DNA from: Inquilinus ginsengisoli_B | GTDB lineage: Bacteria > Pseudomonadota > Alphaproteobacteria > DSM-16000 > Inquilinaceae | Reading direction: 5' to 3' | Assembly (NCBI RefSeq): GCF_050434925.1 | Contig: NZ_JBNDJK010000001.1 | Span: 8,246,001 to 8,310,000 of the forward strand | DNA length: 64,000 bases | Shown: positions 61,615 through 64,000 of the stretch, in pieces | Layout of the letters: every line of letters begins with the position of its first letter | Position numbering within the stretch: the stretch's first letter is position 1 | Program-made: the position numbers and the translations under genes | The notes under the pieces: model-generated | The model's database searches: none | What the model was told of the DNA's origin: nothing | What the model saw: the letters and a program-made list of their open reading frames with translations, nothing else

Positions 61615-63048
61615 ATGATCGCCGATCCGATCCGCGACGCCGAGATGCCGCCGGCCGACGAGACGCGCCTCGTCGGCCCGGCCGCGCCGAGCGCCTCGGC
61701 CGCACCGAACGCCCCGACAGCGCCGAGTGAGGACGGGCCGTCGCTGGCGCCGGGCACGGTGGTCCTGCACACCTACCGCATCACCCGGCTGATCGGCCGC
61801 GGTGGCATGGGCGAGATTTACCAGGCCGAGCATTGCGACCAGCGGACGCTGCACGCGATCAAGATCATCCGGCCCGACCTGGTCGGCGACGAGTCGATCG
61901 TCAGCCTGTTCCTGCGCGAAGCCGGAGCCCTGCGCAAGATCCGGCACGCGGCAATCGTCAGCTATGACGGCCTGTTCCGCGACGCCACTGGGCGGCTGCA
62001 CCTGGTGATGGAGTATGTCGACGGACCGTCGCTGCGCGACCGGCTGCGCCAAGGCCCGCTGGCGCCGCACGAGATCGCGCAGCTGCGCGACCGCCTGGCC
62101 GCCGGCCTGGCCGAGGCGCATGACAAGGGCATCTATCATCGCGATCTGTCGCCCGACAACGTGATCCTCGAGCACGGCCTGCTCGAACGGGCGAAGCTGA
62201 TCGATTTCGGCATCGCCCGCTTCGCCGACCCCAGCATGCGGACACTGGTGGGCAGCCGCTTCGCCGGCAAACTCTCCTGGGCGTCGCCGGAGCAGATCGG
62301 GCTGTTCGGCGCACAGGTCGACGGGCGATCCGACATCTACAGCCTGGGCCTCGTCCTCGCCGCCGCCGCGCGCGGCCGGCCGCTGGAGATGGGCAAGACC
62401 ATGATGGCCACGGTCGAGGCCCGCAAGACCACCCCCGAGCTGGACGGCGTGCCGCCCGGCCTCGTCACCCAGATCACCCGCATGCTGGCCCCCGATCCGC
62501 GCGACCGGCCGCAATCGATGCGCAGCCTGGTCGACGAGGCGCAGCCCGACCGGTCGCGCTGGTCCGCGCTGCTGCGGTCGCGGCCGGTCCAGGGTGCTGC
62601 CCTGCTGCTGGCCCTGGCGGCCGGCGCGGGCCTGTGGTGGTGGTCCGGCTCGGACATCCCCCCGGCGACGTCCACGCCGGCATTGCTGATGTCGGCACCG
62701 CCGGGCGCGGCGGAGCCGGCGCAGAAGCTCGACCGTGAGCAGCTACCACGGATCCTGAGGCTGGCGCCGGCCGAGATCTTCGCCGCCGGCCAGCGCTTCC
62801 TGACCGAGCAGCGCGACGCCGACACGGCGCTGGTGCTGTGGGAGGAGGCCTCGCGGCGCGGCAGCGGCGACGCCGCCTTCGGCCTCGCGCAGTTCTACGA
62901 CCCGAATGTCCGGACCACCGGCCCGAACCCGTTCAGCGCGCCCAACCCGACCAGGGCGCGGGAGTTCTACGCCCTGGCCCTGCAGCGCGGCATCGGCATC
63001 GCCCGCGCCCGGCTGCAGGCCCTCGACAACGCGGAGTCCGCGCGATGA
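61615..63048 (+). CDS. ppkA: T6SS membrane Ser/Thr protein kinase (PpkA-like)
   Basis: This is a 477-residue kinase. The catalytic domain spans about residues 52-305 with glycine loop GRGGMG (61-66), Lys83 in HAIKII, Glu102, HRDLSPDN (His175-Arg-Asp177) and DFG at 197-199. The subdomain VI lysine is replaced by serine (RDLSP). A membrane helix at about 325-343 leads to a short periplasmic part with Sel1/TPR-like helices (DTALVLWEEASRRGSGDAAF, 'AREFYALALQRGIGIARARL'). It is expected to phosphorylate the FHA protein TagH and be opposed by PppA. The following von Willebrand A gene overlaps it by four bases; in some PpkA proteins that domain is fused. Confidence 0.88.
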   Translation: MIADPIRDAEMPPADETRLVGPAAPSASAAPNAPTAPSEDGPSLAPGTVVLHTYRITRLIGRGGMGEIYQAEHCDQRTLHAIKIIRPDLVGDESIVSLFLREAGALRKIRHAAIVSYDGLFRDATGRLHLVMEYVDGPSLRDRLRQGPLAPHEIAQLRDRLAAGLAEAHDKGIYHRDLSPDNVILEHGLLERAKLIDFGIARFADPSMRTLVGSRFAGKLSWASPEQIGLFGAQVDGRSDIYSLGLVLAAAARGRPLEMGKTMMATVEARKTTPELDGVPPGLVTQITRMLAPDPRDRPQSMRSLVDEAQPDRSRWSALLRSRPVQGAALLLALAAGAGLWWWSGSDIPPATSTPALLMSAPPGAAEPAQKLDREQLPRILRLAPAEIFAAGQRFLTEQRDADTALVLWEEASRRGSGDAAFGLAQFYDPNVRTTGPNPFSAPNPTRAREFYALALQRGIGIARARLQALDNAESAR

Positions 63049-64000
63049 CGACACCAGCCTTCCGGCTCCGCCTCGCCGCACTCCTGGCCATGGCCTGGCT
63101 GGCGGCCTGCGCCGCCCCGGCGATCGCCCAGGATCCGGCGCCTCCTGCCGGCGCCCGCAAGCCGCTGCTGATGACGGGCACGACGAGCCTGTGGCAGCGG
63201 GTCCTGACACGCCCGGGCGCGCGGCCGTCCCAGTCCCCGGGCGGGCCGCCGGCCGAGGCTGAGATCCCGCCGTTGACCATGTTCTTCGTCTATGCCCGGG
63301 CGGCCGGTGACGGCGGCAACTGGCTCGAGGTCGGGGCCACCACCGGCGGCCAGACGCTGGGCTGGCTTCCCGAGGCCGAGGCGATCGACTGGAAGCAGAC
63401 CCTGGTGGTGAATTTCACCAACCCGGTCAACCGCGACCGTTCGCTGTTCTTCAAGGACTCGGCGCCGCTGCTGTCGATCATGGAGGCCCCGGATGCCGAC
63501 GCCCAGGCCGGCGCACTGCGCCAGGCCGCCGTTTCCGGAACGCTGCCGCCGGACAGCCCGATCGCGGCACTCGAGCCGTCGACCTGGGTCGACCCGGCCA
63601 AGGATTTCTACCTGCTGCCGATCCTGAACTGGACCGACGGCTATTTCGCCAAGGGCTTCCCCGGCCTGGCGCTGCAGGTGGCGGCGACGTCGCTGCAGGA
63701 GCCGGCGCCCTCATCGCCGCAGGCGACCGACCCAGGCAACGCGGCGCAGGTGATGGCCGGCTACCGCGCCGGCGTCGTCTTCGTCGTCGATACAACCGTG
63801 TCGATGGACCCTTATGTGGCGCGGACGCGCGAGACGATCCGCAGCCTGATCGAGAAGCTGCATGCCGAGGAGGGCGACAAGCTCAGCCTCGGCCTGGTCG
63901 GGTTCCGCGACGTGCTCGAGGACGGCCGTCCGGACGAGTATATCGCCAAGGTCTTCGCCACCCTGTCCGACGGGCTCGACCCGAAGGGCTTCCTCGATCG
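63045..64000 (+). CDS. exported von Willebrand factor A-domain protein (3' end outside window)
   Basis: At least 318 residues are visible and the frame is open to the window end. An N-terminal signal (LRLAALLAMAWLAACAAPAI) is present, possibly a lipoprotein type. A region of about 200 residues follows, with an SH3-like stretch 'EVGATTGGQTLGWLPEAEAI'. A von Willebrand A domain starts near residue 243 with the metal site DTTVSM (a DxTxS variant of DxSxS) in AGVVFVVDTTVSMDPY. It overlaps the kinase gene in an ATGA arrangement. In several T6SSs this domain is the C-terminal part of PpkA; here it is separate and probably periplasmic. Confidence 0.8.
   Translation, partial: MTTPAFRLRLAALLAMAWLAACAAPAIAQDPAPPAGARKPLLMTGTTSLWQRVLTRPGARPSQSPGGPPAEAEIPPLTMFFVYARAAGDGGNWLEVGATTGGQTLGWLPEAEAIDWKQTLVVNFTNPVNRDRSLFFKDSAPLLSIMEAPDADAQAGALRQAAVSGTLPPDSPIAALEPSTWVDPAKDFYLLPILNWTDGYFAKGFPGLALQVAATSLQEPAPSSPQATDPGNAAQVMAGYRAGVVFVVDTTVSMDPYVARTRETIRSLIEKLHAEEGDKLSLGLVGFRDVLEDGRPDEYIAKVFATLSDGLDPKGFLD

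Overview
The window is very GC-rich, densely coded DNA from a Gram-negative bacterium. An alphaproteobacterium of the Rhodospirillales/Rhizobiales type is the best guess. This rests on a VirA/VirG-like two-component pair, an Agrobacterium-type uronate dehydrogenase, many solute-binding-protein ABC importers and a type VI secretion (T6SS) locus with PpkA/PppA/Fha-type genes but no recognisable TssJ. No rRNA, tRNA, CRISPR array, insertion sequence or prophage was recognised.

Bases 1-33.8 kb are catabolic and regulatory. (a) 1-4551, plus strand: the end of a spermidine/putrescine-type ABC importer (permease, frameshifted ATPase), an isochorismatase-family hydrolase and a GH63-like glycosidase. 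(b) 4693-12804: a five-gene peptide-type ABC importer plus an enolase-superfamily dehydratase on the minus strand, divergent from a GntR regulator and a DapA-family lyase; a near-perfect 24-bp palindrome lies between them. (c) 12840-18913: an apparent fructosamine (Amadori product) locus with polar amino-acid permease, FAD oxidase, binding protein, GntR/UTRA regulator, FrlB-like deglycase and FrlD-like kinase, sharing TGTCTGACA-type boxes and lacking a local ABC ATPase. (d) 18970-28128: a second peptide-type importer with a DgoD-like dehydratase, divergent from a FadR-type regulator and a uronate dehydrogenase, suggesting import and oxidation of uronates or sugar acids. (e) A LysR regulator, then an overlapping operon of response regulator, di-haem peroxidase and VirA-like hybrid kinase (33804 to 29562).

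Bases 34-64 kb are a T6SS locus. A PP2C phosphatase (PppA) and an unrecognised 567-residue acidic protein flank tagF-tssM-tssL-tagH-tssK on the minus strand. These diverge from tssA-tssB-tssC-hcp-tssE-tssF-tssG-clpV-vgrG on the plus strand. The promoter region between the arms holds a 25-bp-arm inverted repeat. Downstream of vgrG lies an unusual envelope module: a free-standing copy of the middle (IcmF-related) part of TssM, a membrane protein that joins what looks like a dead PP2C domain to a periplasmic M23 peptidase, a helical lipoprotein on the opposite strand, a secreted beta-sandwich protein, a membrane Ser/Thr kinase (PpkA) and a separate exported von Willebrand A protein cut by the window end. 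The pseudophosphatase-peptidase fusion and the partial TssM duplicate are the strongest candidates for something undescribed.

Three otherwise normal genes (ABC ATPase, tssG, vgrG) each carry a net one-base insertion. This pattern fits sequencing error at least as well as gene decay.
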